Assembly: GCA_023431185.1 (NCBI GenBank)
Contig: JAEYXS010000038.1
Coordinates: 1-57,888, forward strand
Direction of reading: 5' to 3'
Origin: Verrucomicrobiota bacterium
Lineage (GTDB): Bacteria > Verrucomicrobiota > Verrucomicrobiia > Limisphaerales > JAEYXS01
Length of the DNA stretch: 57,888 nt
Shown here: positions 24,488 to 32,997 of the stretch, piece by piece
Numbering within the stretch: the first letter of the stretch is position 1
How the letters are laid out: each line of letters opens with the position of its first letter
Program-made: the position numbers and the translations under genes
Notes under the pieces: model-generated
Database searches by the model: none
Seen by the model: the letters and a program-made list of their open reading frames with translations, nothing else
What the model was told of the DNA's origin: nothing

Positions 24488-26152
24488 TTACTGGCCGCCC
24501 GCCGGAGCCAGCCCTGCGCTCTGGATCTGGCCGCTCAGCCACTCATTGAAAACGAGGCTGGCCTGACGGGAACGAAGTGTTTCCAGATAATCCTTCATAT
24601 CCGTCTTCATCTTGGCCTCATCCGCCGGAAGATACTTCTCCACGAACACGACAAAGCCACCTTCACCGGAAGAAATGAAACCACTGCTCTGGCCGGCCTT
24701 TTGGGCAAACGCAGCCGATTTGAACTGGAACGAGGACACCCGCAACGCTTCCAGTTCCGGAATGGTGTTCGCCACCCGGCCAAAGGGAGCCAAATCCACC
24801 ACACTGGCTTTCTGCTCCTTGGCGATGTCCACGAATTTCTTACCGGCAGCCAGTCCGTTGGTCACCGCCCGGCCAAATGCCTGCCCGGCTTCACGCGCCA
24901 GTTGCGCTGCGAAATACTGGATATAATCCTCCTGGACTTTGTCCTTCACCGCCTCAAAAGGCTGCGGCACGGAAGGCATACGGTTCTTAAAACCGATCAC
25001 ATAGAAATCATCCTCAGCCCGCACGGGTTCCAAACCAAACGGTTGCTCCCGGTTCAGTCCAAAGGCTTGCTGGGCGAACTGGCTGCTGTTCTTGATTCCC
25101 TTGGGCCCGTCCAGCGCGGCAAACGGCTCGGTTTCAAATACTTTCAATCCCTTCTTGCCAGCCAGAGCAACCAGATTCGTCATGTTCACCGGCTCGATCT
25201 CCTGCAATTCCGTGGCGAATTCATAAGCCTTCTGCTGGGCGATGCGGGCAGCTTCCTCTTTCCGGCCTTCGTCACGAATCTTTTCCTTGGCCTTCTCCGG
25301 AGATAATACGACACCCTTGTCATCCGTAAAAGAGTTTGTCCCGCGCTGCTTGTAAATCTGATCAACGATGGCGTTCAAGTTCGTGTTCTTCGCCATGCCT
25401 GAGGCGGCTTCCGCCAGATAGTTGATGGCTTCAAACGCGACGTACGAAACTTGCACCCGCGTCGGCAGGTTGTAGTTCTGCACCTGATTGCTGTAATACT
25501 GGCTCACCGCCTTGGGATCGAGTTCGGTCTTGGCCTTGGCCAAATAGTTGCTGGCCGAGAATACCACGACCTTGCTTTCCACCTGCTGATGGTCATACCG
25601 GTAGTTCGCTTCCGCCACTGCCGGGGTCAATAAACGCCCGCCAGAGCTGAGCAAGGCTCCCAATTGCTGCGTGCCCAATTCATGCTGGATGAAACGGCGG
25701 AAGTCTGCCTCCGTGATGCCCTGCGGCTTCAGGCGCGTCTCGATGAAATTCTGATACTGATCCTTTACACTGCCCTGCCCTTGGGCTCCACGGAAGAGCT
25801 GCGCCACCTGCTTGGCCACCGCTTCCTCGCCCACCATGATATTCAGCTCCTTCAGCCGGCTGATGATCAGCAGTCGCTGCATGGTCTGTTCTTCAGTTTT
25901 CCAGCCCATCCGCTCAGACATGGAGCCAGCCCGGGGCCAGTCCTGATAACGGAAGAAATGCGTCAGTAACGCCTCCTTCTCGGCATTCAGGTATTGTTGT
26001 GCCGTGATCGGGCGGCCATTGATGTTGCCCAATTCGACTTTGGGGCCACCGCCCATCTGCATATCTGGCGAGAAAAACACCACGAAACTGGCTATCACAA
26101 GGAGCATGAAAACCATCGTCAACCACTGGTGCCGTCTAATAAATGAAAACAT
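24488..26152 (-). CDS. PpiD/SurA-like periplasmic folding chaperone
   Basis: The 554-residue protein starts MFSFIRRHQWLTMVFMLLVIASFVVFF, a single N-terminal membrane anchor, and continues with a SurA N-terminal-like domain (GNINGRPITAQQYLNAEKEALLTHFF, about residues 45-190). A PpiD-like architecture follows with Lys/Gln-rich linker helices around residue 290-330. The parvulin PPIase signature (a HILV-type segment and the closing histidine) is not recognisable, so it is probably a chaperone without isomerase activity or with a degenerate domain. It would act on proteins leaving the Sec translocon. The ATG at 26152 was chosen because it gives the membrane anchor at residue 1; the open frame reaches 26401 but reads into the divergent promoter region. 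Confidence 0.78.
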   Translation of the reverse strand: MFSFIRRHQWLTMVFMLLVIASFVVFFSPDMQMGGGPKVELGNINGRPITAQQYLNAEKEALLTHFFRYQDWPRAGSMSERMGWKTEEQTMQRLLIISRLKELNIMVGEEAVAKQVAQLFRGAQGQGSVKDQYQNFIETRLKPQGITEADFRRFIQHELGTQQLGALLSSGGRLLTPAVAEANYRYDHQQVESKVVVFSASNYLAKAKTELDPKAVSQYYSNQVQNYNLPTRVQVSYVAFEAINYLAEAASGMAKNTNLNAIVDQIYKQRGTNSFTDDKGVVLSPEKAKEKIRDEGRKEEAARIAQQKAYEFATELQEIEPVNMTNLVALAGKKGLKVFETEPFAALDGPKGIKNSSQFAQQAFGLNREQPFGLEPVRAEDDFYVIGFKNRMPSVPQPFEAVKDKVQEDYIQYFAAQLAREAGQAFGRAVTNGLAAGKKFVDIAKEQKASVVDLAPFGRVANTIPELEALRVSSFQFKSAAFAQKAGQSSGFISSGEGGFVVFVEKYLPADEAKMKTDMKDYLETLRSRQASLVFNEWLSGQIQSAGLAPAGGQ

Positions 26153-26321
26153 ATGTGACCAAAAATTGAGCCGGAAAGGTATCGGCCTATGCCAAGCACG
26201 GTCAAACGGTTTTTCCATCCCTTTGACGTAAATCTTTACCTCCGGCAAAACAGACCGATCATAATCCCATCCAAATCCAACTTTACAAATCTTTGTTTGG
26301 TGTGACACGCTGTCCCTCAGT

Positions 26322-26705
26322 ATGGGTTTTACCACCAAGCTTTTATTCGTCGGCCTGCTGGCAACCGGCCTAACCGGCTGCACCTCCAGCTCCATTGTCA
26401 ACCTGACCCCCAGTCAGCAACCCCGGAATGACACCGGTCTCTATCTGCTTGAAGCCGAGTGGCAAAGCAACCAGCGCAGCATCCGCTACGACAGCCTCAA
26501 CCCCAAGGTAATCGTCGGAACCAACGAATACATCATGCGTCAAACCCAGTTGCTGACCAACCGCTGGGAAGCGCTCGTCCCGGTGCCGAAAGAAGAGAAA
26601 ATCCTGAACTACCACTACAAGTTCGATTTCAAGTACACCACGGTTCCGGCCAAACTGAATGACAGCAAGATTTCCATCCCGTTTCAGTTGAAGATCACCG
26701 AATAG
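26322..26705 (+). CDS. Small hypothetical lipoprotein
   Basis: The 127-residue protein has a typical lipoprotein signal peptide (MGFTTKLLFVGLLATGLTGC, lipobox LTGC), so Cys20 would be acylated and the protein exported. The rest has alternating polar strands (YHYKFDFKY) and no motif that I recognise. It is divergent from the PpiD-like gene, with a 169-nt intergenic region, and convergent with the 2025-aa metallopeptidase-like gene across a shared terminator. Confidence 0.75.
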   Translation: MGFTTKLLFVGLLATGLTGCTSSSIVNLTPSQQPRNDTGLYLLEAEWQSNQRSIRYDSLNPKVIVGTNEYIMRQTQLLTNRWEALVPVPKEEKILNYHYKFDFKYTTVPAKLNDSKISIPFQLKITE

Positions 26706-26725
26706 TCTTTAACCTTCGAGAAAAC

Positions 26726-26753
26726 AAAAAGCCGCTCTTGCGAGCGGCTTTTT
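26726..26753. terminator. Bidirectional Rho-independent terminator
   Basis: AAAAAGCCGCTC and GAGCGGCTTTTT form a 12-bp stem with loop TTGC, with A-tract on one side and T-tract on the other. It lies 21 nt after the lipoprotein stop on the plus strand and 30 nt after the metallopeptidase stop on the minus strand, and works for both. Confidence 0.9.
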
Positions 26754-26782
26754 ATTTACATAACCTCCTGCTAGACAAGGGA

Positions 26783-29700
26783 TTACCGCTCAACTGCGCG
26801 GTAGAATCGCAAGGCCGCCCCAGCCGCAGTCGTGTCCGTGAAGTTAATCACCCCATCCAAAGTGGTGTTGGTATGGATGGGAGTCCAGTTGACCAGATTA
26901 GTTGACACCTCGATGACATAAGTCAGGCCAGCTTGACCGGCGAGATTGATTGTAAAAGGTCCGCCCGGTGTCGGTGTCCCCGTAGTCGCCAGCATGGTCA
27001 CCCGGTTGACGCGGGTACCGATGGCCACGGAACTGTTCTGGCTTTGGAGGTCGATTTCATCCGCCACCACAGTGACTAAGTTGGTCGGTGTTCCAGGCGC
27101 GCTGCTTGCCACCTCGATTGTCACGGAACTCGATGCCCCAACCGCCAAGCTGCCCAAGTTGAAAGTCAGCTCATTGCCATCGGTAGCCGACACCGCCGGA
27201 GAACTGGTGACCAGCGTGACCCCGGCAGGGAGACGGCTGATTAACCGCAGATTGTTCGCCGGAGCTGGCCCGATGTTACTAACAGTGAGCGCATAAGTGA
27301 AACTCTGCCCAACGTAAACTGGGTTCGGCGTGCTGGTCCCGATGACGGAAAGCTCCGCCACTGGATCAGCCGGGATGGTTGTCTGGATCGACAGACTCCA
27401 GCCCGTGATGCTACCTGCATCACCAGCACCATCATCCACGATGAACAACTGCCAGTTTCCGTTCGGAACACTGCCGACAAATGCGGCCAACTCGGCACTG
27501 TAAGGCCCAGCCGGAGCGCCACTGAATGCATCCACCGCCCCAAAATTCGTCGGCTTATAAAGACCGGCATTGATTTTCGCGGTGTCCGGCAACGAAGCCG
27601 AAGCCGCATCATCAAACACCAGATCGATGCCGGCCAGATCCAGACTGCCGCCCGCATCCGACATCAAGATGACTCCCTGTCCGTTAGGCGCCACGAGCAA
27701 AATATCCAAATCGTCCGGGAAACCATGGGTCAACCCGTTGATCTGAACCGTCACCTTGGCCACCCGCCCCAGCAGACCTGCCGCCGTCACCGTGCTCGGA
27801 TACGTCGCCGCCGGGCCAACCGCCGGAATGCTTACGGCCCCGCCCGACACAAGCGTAACCGTCTCGGACAATTGATACGAATAAGATACGCTGCCCAACG
27901 AATTTGAACCTGTCCCGGTCAGATCATACAGGTCCAAGACCGCAGTGATCGTGGCCCCGCCAGCGCCTTGCACAGAGAACACAAAATCCCGGGCGACTCC
28001 GGCATCTCCCGGCACCACCGAACCATAGACCTTCGGCGGCTCGCTGGTGCTGACGCCGTTCTCACTCCGCAAGATGGCTACCAAGTTCGTGGTGCCAATT
28101 GTACCCGTATTCTTTAGGCGGAAAGACATTGTCACCGACTCATTCGGGTCCAGACCACGATTGACCGGTTGCAGGCTTTCCGCCACCAGCAGACTGCCGG
28201 CCTTTTCGATGATGACAATCGGCTCCAGCAGTTCCTTCTCGGCACTGGCCTCGTTATCCAACAAATCATCATCAAACTGATCGGAACTCACACTGGCTTC
28301 AAAGGTGGTGGCGCCCGCCGCAGTTCCCACCAGTTGCAGGACCAACCCGGCCGACTGTCCGTTCGCCAAGACAGGGATCACGCCCCTCAACGTATCCGCC
28401 ACTTGTGAAACTGTGCCCGTACCCGCAGCAAAGCTGGAAGACACCAGTTGGAAACCAGCTGGCAGCACGTGCTGGAGGACCACATTAGTAGCCCCAAAGG
28501 GCCCCTGATTCGTCACCGTCAACGAGATCGCGAAAGGATGACCGACATATATGTTCGTGCTCGCCAGACTGAGACCAGCCGCAAGATTGGCAATGGTATC
28601 GTCATCCACGATCACACCTTGTGCCTCGCCGACCGCAATCGTGCCAAACGCAGCATTGAATAGCCGCACCGTGAAGGTCTCATTGGTCTCGCTCAGATCA
28701 TCGCCGTTGACCACGACGGTGATATCCCGGGTGATTGTGCCTTCTGGGAAGGAAAGCACACCGGTGATCGGCTGATAATCGACGCTTTGCGTGGCCGACC
28801 CAGCCAGAATTTCATACTCCACGGTGACCGTGTTGGCATCAGGCTTGATCAAGTTCACTTTGAAAACCGCATTGGTGCTGGTACCCATCGCGCCTTCCCT
28901 CACACTGACTCCCGAGACTGACAGATGTGGACCATCATCATTCAAGATCGTGCCCGTGGCTTGCATATCCCCGGCCCCAGCGCCTACGGGGGCGCTCAGG
29001 TTCAAAACCAGCGTCTCATTCGGTTCTTGCACCAGTTCACCATTCAACTCGACCGTGATTTGGCGCTCCAACTGGCCAGGTGCAAAGGTCAACGTACCGG
29101 AGGCACTGTTGTAGTCGCTATCAGCCAAGGTGGCAGTCCCGTCTGCGGTGGCATATTCCACCGTGACCGGAACGGATGAGGGGTTGCTCAATCTCACCGT
29201 GAAAACCATGCTGGCAATGCCCGAATCACCCTCTGGAGCCACTGTGTCCGCCACGGACAACGTCGGCAGCGGGTCATTGTCATTGATGGTCGCCTTGCCT
29301 TGGTTGTCATCAATCACGGCAAAGGTGGCTGCTGACAGATTGAGGAAGAACGTCTCCGCATCTTCGTGAATCGTGTCACCCACGATCTTGACCACGAATG
29401 TTTTGTTCGTCTCACCAGGTTCAAAGGCCAGCGTGCCTGACTTGGGCAGATAATCCAAACCTACCGAGGCTGTACCCGGTGCAGTACCGTAATTGAACGT
29501 CACGACATGGCCGCTGGGTTCGGAAAGCTTGATGTTAAACGCAAAGTCACTGGTCCCCGCATCCCCCTCAGTAACCGTACCATCCGTGATGGAAATCTTG
29601 GCGGCTTGCGGATCATCATCCAAGATTGTGGCAAACGCTTGTGAACGTCCAATCACGCCGTTGGTCGGCGAAAAAAGGACCAGGGAAAACCCTTCGGTCG

Positions 29701-32700
29701 GCTCATCAATCAGATCGCCAATGATCGGCACGTTGATGAAGGCATTCGTCACTCCCGAAGGGAAAACTAGAACGCCCGAAGCATTCACAAAATCTTCGCC
29801 ACGCTTGGCCTTGCCATTGGCAGCAAAATAGGCGACCGAAACCTGTTGTGTGGAAACCAAGGATAAACGCACCTCAAAACTGGCGTTTGTGGTCGAATTC
29901 CCTTCGACGACCGGTAGCGGGTCGAGGACGGTGATTGTCGGTACCGGCGGAGGCTCGATGGCCGCCAGTGACGAAATGTAAACCGTCGTGTCTAAAGCGT
30001 CATCCGACGTGTCAGCCACAATGAAGGTGAGCCGGTTGTTCGTGGAATTGCTAGCCACCAGCGCAGAGAAGGTCAGCACGGCCTGACCGCCCGGAGCCAG
30101 CAAGCCGTTGAGTTCTGTCCCTGCCATGGGGCGGAAAGACGGATGATTGATGTTCACCGGACGTCCGCTCTCAAAGGCTATGTTCGTGCCGTTCAGGAAA
30201 ATGCCGAAACCGTCAACGAATGGCGAATTCACGAAATCAGGATACTCCTCGGACCCGAATACTACTTGGAATACGACGTTGTTGGAGCCTGGAACCACAT
30301 CGAAAAAGATGTCGAACTGGGTCACATCGTTATGATCCCAGACCCCGCCAGTGATGGTATCCAGCAACGCTTCCTGACTGGCGTCAGCCGGCGCACCGAA
30401 GGCGGTGGTCACGCCGTTGATAAAGTTAGGCCCGGTTTCGTAATCATCCACATTACCCGAGGAGATCACGATGCCTGGCAGCGTCAACCCGTAGGTGTGC
30501 GGACTCGCCCCCAAGAGCTGGTAAGTGCCCGCGCTCAAGATGGCACCTGAACGCTGTGCGGAGATCTGCGCATTTCTGACAATCAGGCCGCTGTTCGTAT
30601 TGATCAAGGCAGACACCAACTGGAACACGTTGGTGGTCGGGTTCACCACCAAGTCCACCACACCTTGCAGGTCATCGTCGATGATGGTTCCGATTCCCGC
30701 AGGATTGAGGATGGTGGCATTGGCTGACACATTGGTGAGCAGCAGGGAGAATGTCTCATTGATCTCAATCTCTGTGTCCCCAAGCACCTGCACAGTCACC
30801 GTGCGGTTAGTTTCCCCCGGGCTGAACACCACCGAACCGTTGGTTGCCACTAAATCAACTCCGACGATGGCGCTGATAGAGCCGACGGTGTATCCCACAG
30901 TCACCGGCGAGGTGGTAGGACCAGAAAGCCCGACATCAAAAGTGATGGCTGTAGTTCCGGTATCGCCCTCAACGACCTCTGCATCCCCTGCGGCGACCTG
31001 CACAAGGTTGGTGTTAGGACCAAGAATGACCTGGATGTCAATGAACTGGTTCGGCGATACGCCGCCGATCTGCACCGGGGTAATAGTGATATTCGCATTG
31101 GTATCGACAAACGAGCGGCCCACTGCCAAGGCGGCATCCTGGATGCTATTGCCTGGTGTGGTCATATCCAACAAGTCACTGCCTTGCAGCGTATTGTATC
31201 CCCAAACGATATAAGCACCCGAACTCATGGAAGCGTTGTTGGTAAACGAACGCTTGCAGGAAACCCAATAATTACGGGTGCCATCCTTCGGAATCCGTAA
31301 AGCCAGCGTGCCCAACCCCGGCGAGTGATCAAAACGGTTAACCCGGTAGGTGCCGTTGGACGTGACCGTGATGATGTTTGTGTTAGGAATCCAATCTAAC
31401 AAGTTCTTGAACCAAGGGTTGAAATCCACCAGCAAGCTGTCGGCAAAATTGGCCCCTTGGGTGTCATAGTCATCACCGTACTCAATGCTCGTGCCGCCGA
31501 GGGTGGCGGGATTGCTGCCAGCAGGCACCTGCCAGAGATTCCCATGGATCAAACCGAAGGTATGTCCCAATTCATGGGAGTAAATGCGGAAATCCCATTC
31601 ACCATTAGCCCATAGATTCGGTCCATTGACGTTAGCCAGGCCGCCGAAATTAATCTGGGAATTAGGGATATTCTCCAAAGGTGAGAAAAGCACACAAATC
31701 CGATCATAGCTTGCAATGTTATAATCCGCCGATGCCAAAGCGCGGGCATCCGTATGCATCTGACCGACATTGAAATTGGTGGCATAGAATGAAGCCGAGT
31801 TGGGCATGCGATACAATTGGGTACTGACGGTGTTGGTCAACGACGTCCGCCCATAGGAACTGGTCTGGTAATAGGGATTCACCTCCGCATCGGCCAGATT
31901 TTTCACATAAGCTGCCGTGTAGATTGTCGGGCTGGCACCTCGGCTGCGAGGATCACCCGGAACATCAGAAAAATCCACACGGATGATCAGCACACTCTTC
32001 AAGCCCTCGGTCCAAGGGCTGCCCACAACCGTGGCGGCCGGACCGGTCCCTGGTTGCAAAACAGCTGCAGCCGATTGCTTCGGCGTGGGTCCAAATCCGG
32101 ATTCCGCCTCCACCAGATTTGCCACAGCCTGGTTATACTGTGCACGCGAACCAAACGAGTAGACTTGGCCACCAATCTCCGCCTGCACAGCCGCAGCCTG
32201 CCCTTGCGCCAAATTTATCACCGGACGGTTTGCCGCTTGCACCTCTGTGGGCTCCAACTCACGGGCAGGGCTCTCATGGAGCGCCAACATGTCGCCAATC
32301 GCCACTCCGTGCAACGGGATGTCATATTTCGTGATCAACGTCTTACGCCGCCCATAGGAGTATGCCTGGTAATTGACTCCGTTGAGCTGTGCGGTCGCAA
32401 ATATCCCCTTCTGCGGGATGCGGGCCAGTCTGGAAGGCAAAGCGCAAAAGGCCTCGATATCACCTATGCCGGAAACACGTGTCTCCAGTTCCGCTGTGAC
32501 TGCGGCCGGAAGCCGGTCTCTCACCGACAAAGGAACACTGTAGGAGATGGCGGCCGCAGGATTGGTCTTGATCATCGCCATGAGAACCGCCCGGCGCTCG
32601 CGAGCCAGATCGACGCCTAAATTCAACAACTGTCCCTGCCCGGCAGGATCGACCGTGACATACTGCTCCGCCCAATTGCGGAAGGCAGCCAAGGCCGGCT

Positions 32701-32860
32701 CGGGTTGCGGACTTTTCCAGGCGCTGGAGTAAGTTTGTGCTCCGCCAACTTCGACCGGTTGCGCCTGCATACTGCCGCCTGCTTGAATCAACATGAACAC
32801 GGCCAGACAGTGTGAAAAGATCAGCCTGACCGCAGACAATCTGCTACGTTGTGTTTTCAT
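26783..32860 (-). CDS. Secreted M11-like metallopeptidase with Calx-beta, choice-of-anchor L, P-domain and DUF11 modules
   Basis: The 2025-residue secreted protein starts MKTQRSRLSAVRLIFSHCLA; an ATG at 32875 is possible. After the signal peptide, a prodomain-like region leads to a peptidase with HELGHTFGLIHG (His429, Glu430, His433, His439). The downstream EYGDDYDTQG and FNPWFKNLLDW are laid out as in gametolysin-type (M11) enzymes, but the usual Met-turn methionine is Gln. Then come a Calx-beta domain, a choice-of-anchor L domain (about 733-967, with VFGSEEYPDFVN), four more Calx-beta domains, a DUF11, a CARDB-like domain, a proprotein-convertase P-domain (about 1670-1828) and a second DUF11. 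The C-terminal 70 residues form the FYR-tail module shared with neighbours. It probably acts at the cell surface; the substrate is unknown. It lies downstream of the four-gene operon, beyond a hairpin. Confidence 0.85.
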   Translation of the reverse strand: MKTQRSRLSAVRLIFSHCLAVFMLIQAGGSMQAQPVEVGGAQTYSSAWKSPQPEPALAAFRNWAEQYVTVDPAGQGQLLNLGVDLARERRAVLMAMIKTNPAAAISYSVPLSVRDRLPAAVTAELETRVSGIGDIEAFCALPSRLARIPQKGIFATAQLNGVNYQAYSYGRRKTLITKYDIPLHGVAIGDMLALHESPARELEPTEVQAANRPVINLAQGQAAAVQAEIGGQVYSFGSRAQYNQAVANLVEAESGFGPTPKQSAAAVLQPGTGPAATVVGSPWTEGLKSVLIIRVDFSDVPGDPRSRGASPTIYTAAYVKNLADAEVNPYYQTSSYGRTSLTNTVSTQLYRMPNSASFYATNFNVGQMHTDARALASADYNIASYDRICVLFSPLENIPNSQINFGGLANVNGPNLWANGEWDFRIYSHELGHTFGLIHGNLWQVPAGSNPATLGGTSIEYGDDYDTQGANFADSLLVDFNPWFKNLLDWIPNTNIITVTSNGTYRVNRFDHSPGLGTLALRIPKDGTRNYWVSCKRSFTNNASMSSGAYIVWGYNTLQGSDLLDMTTPGNSIQDAALAVGRSFVDTNANITITPVQIGGVSPNQFIDIQVILGPNTNLVQVAAGDAEVVEGDTGTTAITFDVGLSGPTTSPVTVGYTVGSISAIVGVDLVATNGSVVFSPGETNRTVTVQVLGDTEIEINETFSLLLTNVSANATILNPAGIGTIIDDDLQGVVDLVVNPTTNVFQLVSALINTNSGLIVRNAQISAQRSGAILSAGTYQLLGASPHTYGLTLPGIVISSGNVDDYETGPNFINGVTTAFGAPADASQEALLDTITGGVWDHNDVTQFDIFFDVVPGSNNVVFQVVFGSEEYPDFVNSPFVDGFGIFLNGTNIAFESGRPVNINHPSFRPMAGTELNGLLAPGGQAVLTFSALVASNSTNNRLTFIVADTSDDALDTTVYISSLAAIEPPPVPTITVLDPLPVVEGNSTTNASFEVRLSLVSTQQVSVAYFAANGKAKRGEDFVNASGVLVFPSGVTNAFINVPIIGDLIDEPTEGFSLVLFSPTNGVIGRSQAFATILDDDPQAAKISITDGTVTEGDAGTSDFAFNIKLSEPSGHVVTFNYGTAPGTASVGLDYLPKSGTLAFEPGETNKTFVVKIVGDTIHEDAETFFLNLSAATFAVIDDNQGKATINDNDPLPTLSVADTVAPEGDSGIASMVFTVRLSNPSSVPVTVEYATADGTATLADSDYNSASGTLTFAPGQLERQITVELNGELVQEPNETLVLNLSAPVGAGAGDMQATGTILNDDGPHLSVSGVSVREGAMGTSTNAVFKVNLIKPDANTVTVEYEILAGSATQSVDYQPITGVLSFPEGTITRDITVVVNGDDLSETNETFTVRLFNAAFGTIAVGEAQGVIVDDDTIANLAAGLSLASTNIYVGHPFAISLTVTNQGPFGATNVVLQHVLPAGFQLVSSSFAAGTGTVSQVADTLRGVIPVLANGQSAGLVLQLVGTAAGATTFEASVSSDQFDDDLLDNEASAEKELLEPIVIIEKAGSLLVAESLQPVNRGLDPNESVTMSFRLKNTGTIGTTNLVAILRSENGVSTSEPPKVYGSVVPGDAGVARDFVFSVQGAGGATITAVLDLYDLTGTGSNSLGSVSYSYQLSETVTLVSGGAVSIPAVGPAATYPSTVTAAGLLGRVAKVTVQINGLTHGFPDDLDILLVAPNGQGVILMSDAGGSLDLAGIDLVFDDAASASLPDTAKINAGLYKPTNFGAVDAFSGAPAGPYSAELAAFVGSVPNGNWQLFIVDDGAGDAGSITGWSLSIQTTIPADPVAELSVIGTSTPNPVYVGQSFTYALTVSNIGPAPANNLRLISRLPAGVTLVTSSPAVSATDGNELTFNLGSLAVGASSSVTIEVASSAPGTPTNLVTVVADEIDLQSQNSSVAIGTRVNRVTMLATTGTPTPGGPFTINLAGQAGLTYVIEVSTNLVNWTPIHTNTTLDGVINFTDTTAAGAALRFYRAVER

Positions 32861-32948
32861 GGAAAGACGACGCATTATTAAAAATGAATGTGGACAGCCA
32901 GAAAATAGTCTAAGCGCCGCCAACTCCAAGTACAAACTCACGGGCTGA

Positions 32949-32985
32949 AAACAATAACGCCGCCGTGCATCTCTTCACGGCGGCG
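32949..32985 (-). terminator. Hairpin terminator after the giant repeat protein
   Basis: CGCCGCCGTG (32958-32967) and CACGGCGGCG (32976-32985) form a perfect 10-bp GC-rich stem with an 8-nt loop. On the minus strand TTATTGTTTTC follows, a broken U-tract. The stem begins 12 nt past the stop of the 4909-residue gene. Read-through into the metallopeptidase gene is possible because the U-tract is weak. Confidence 0.65.
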
Positions 32986-32997
32986 TCCATAAGACCA

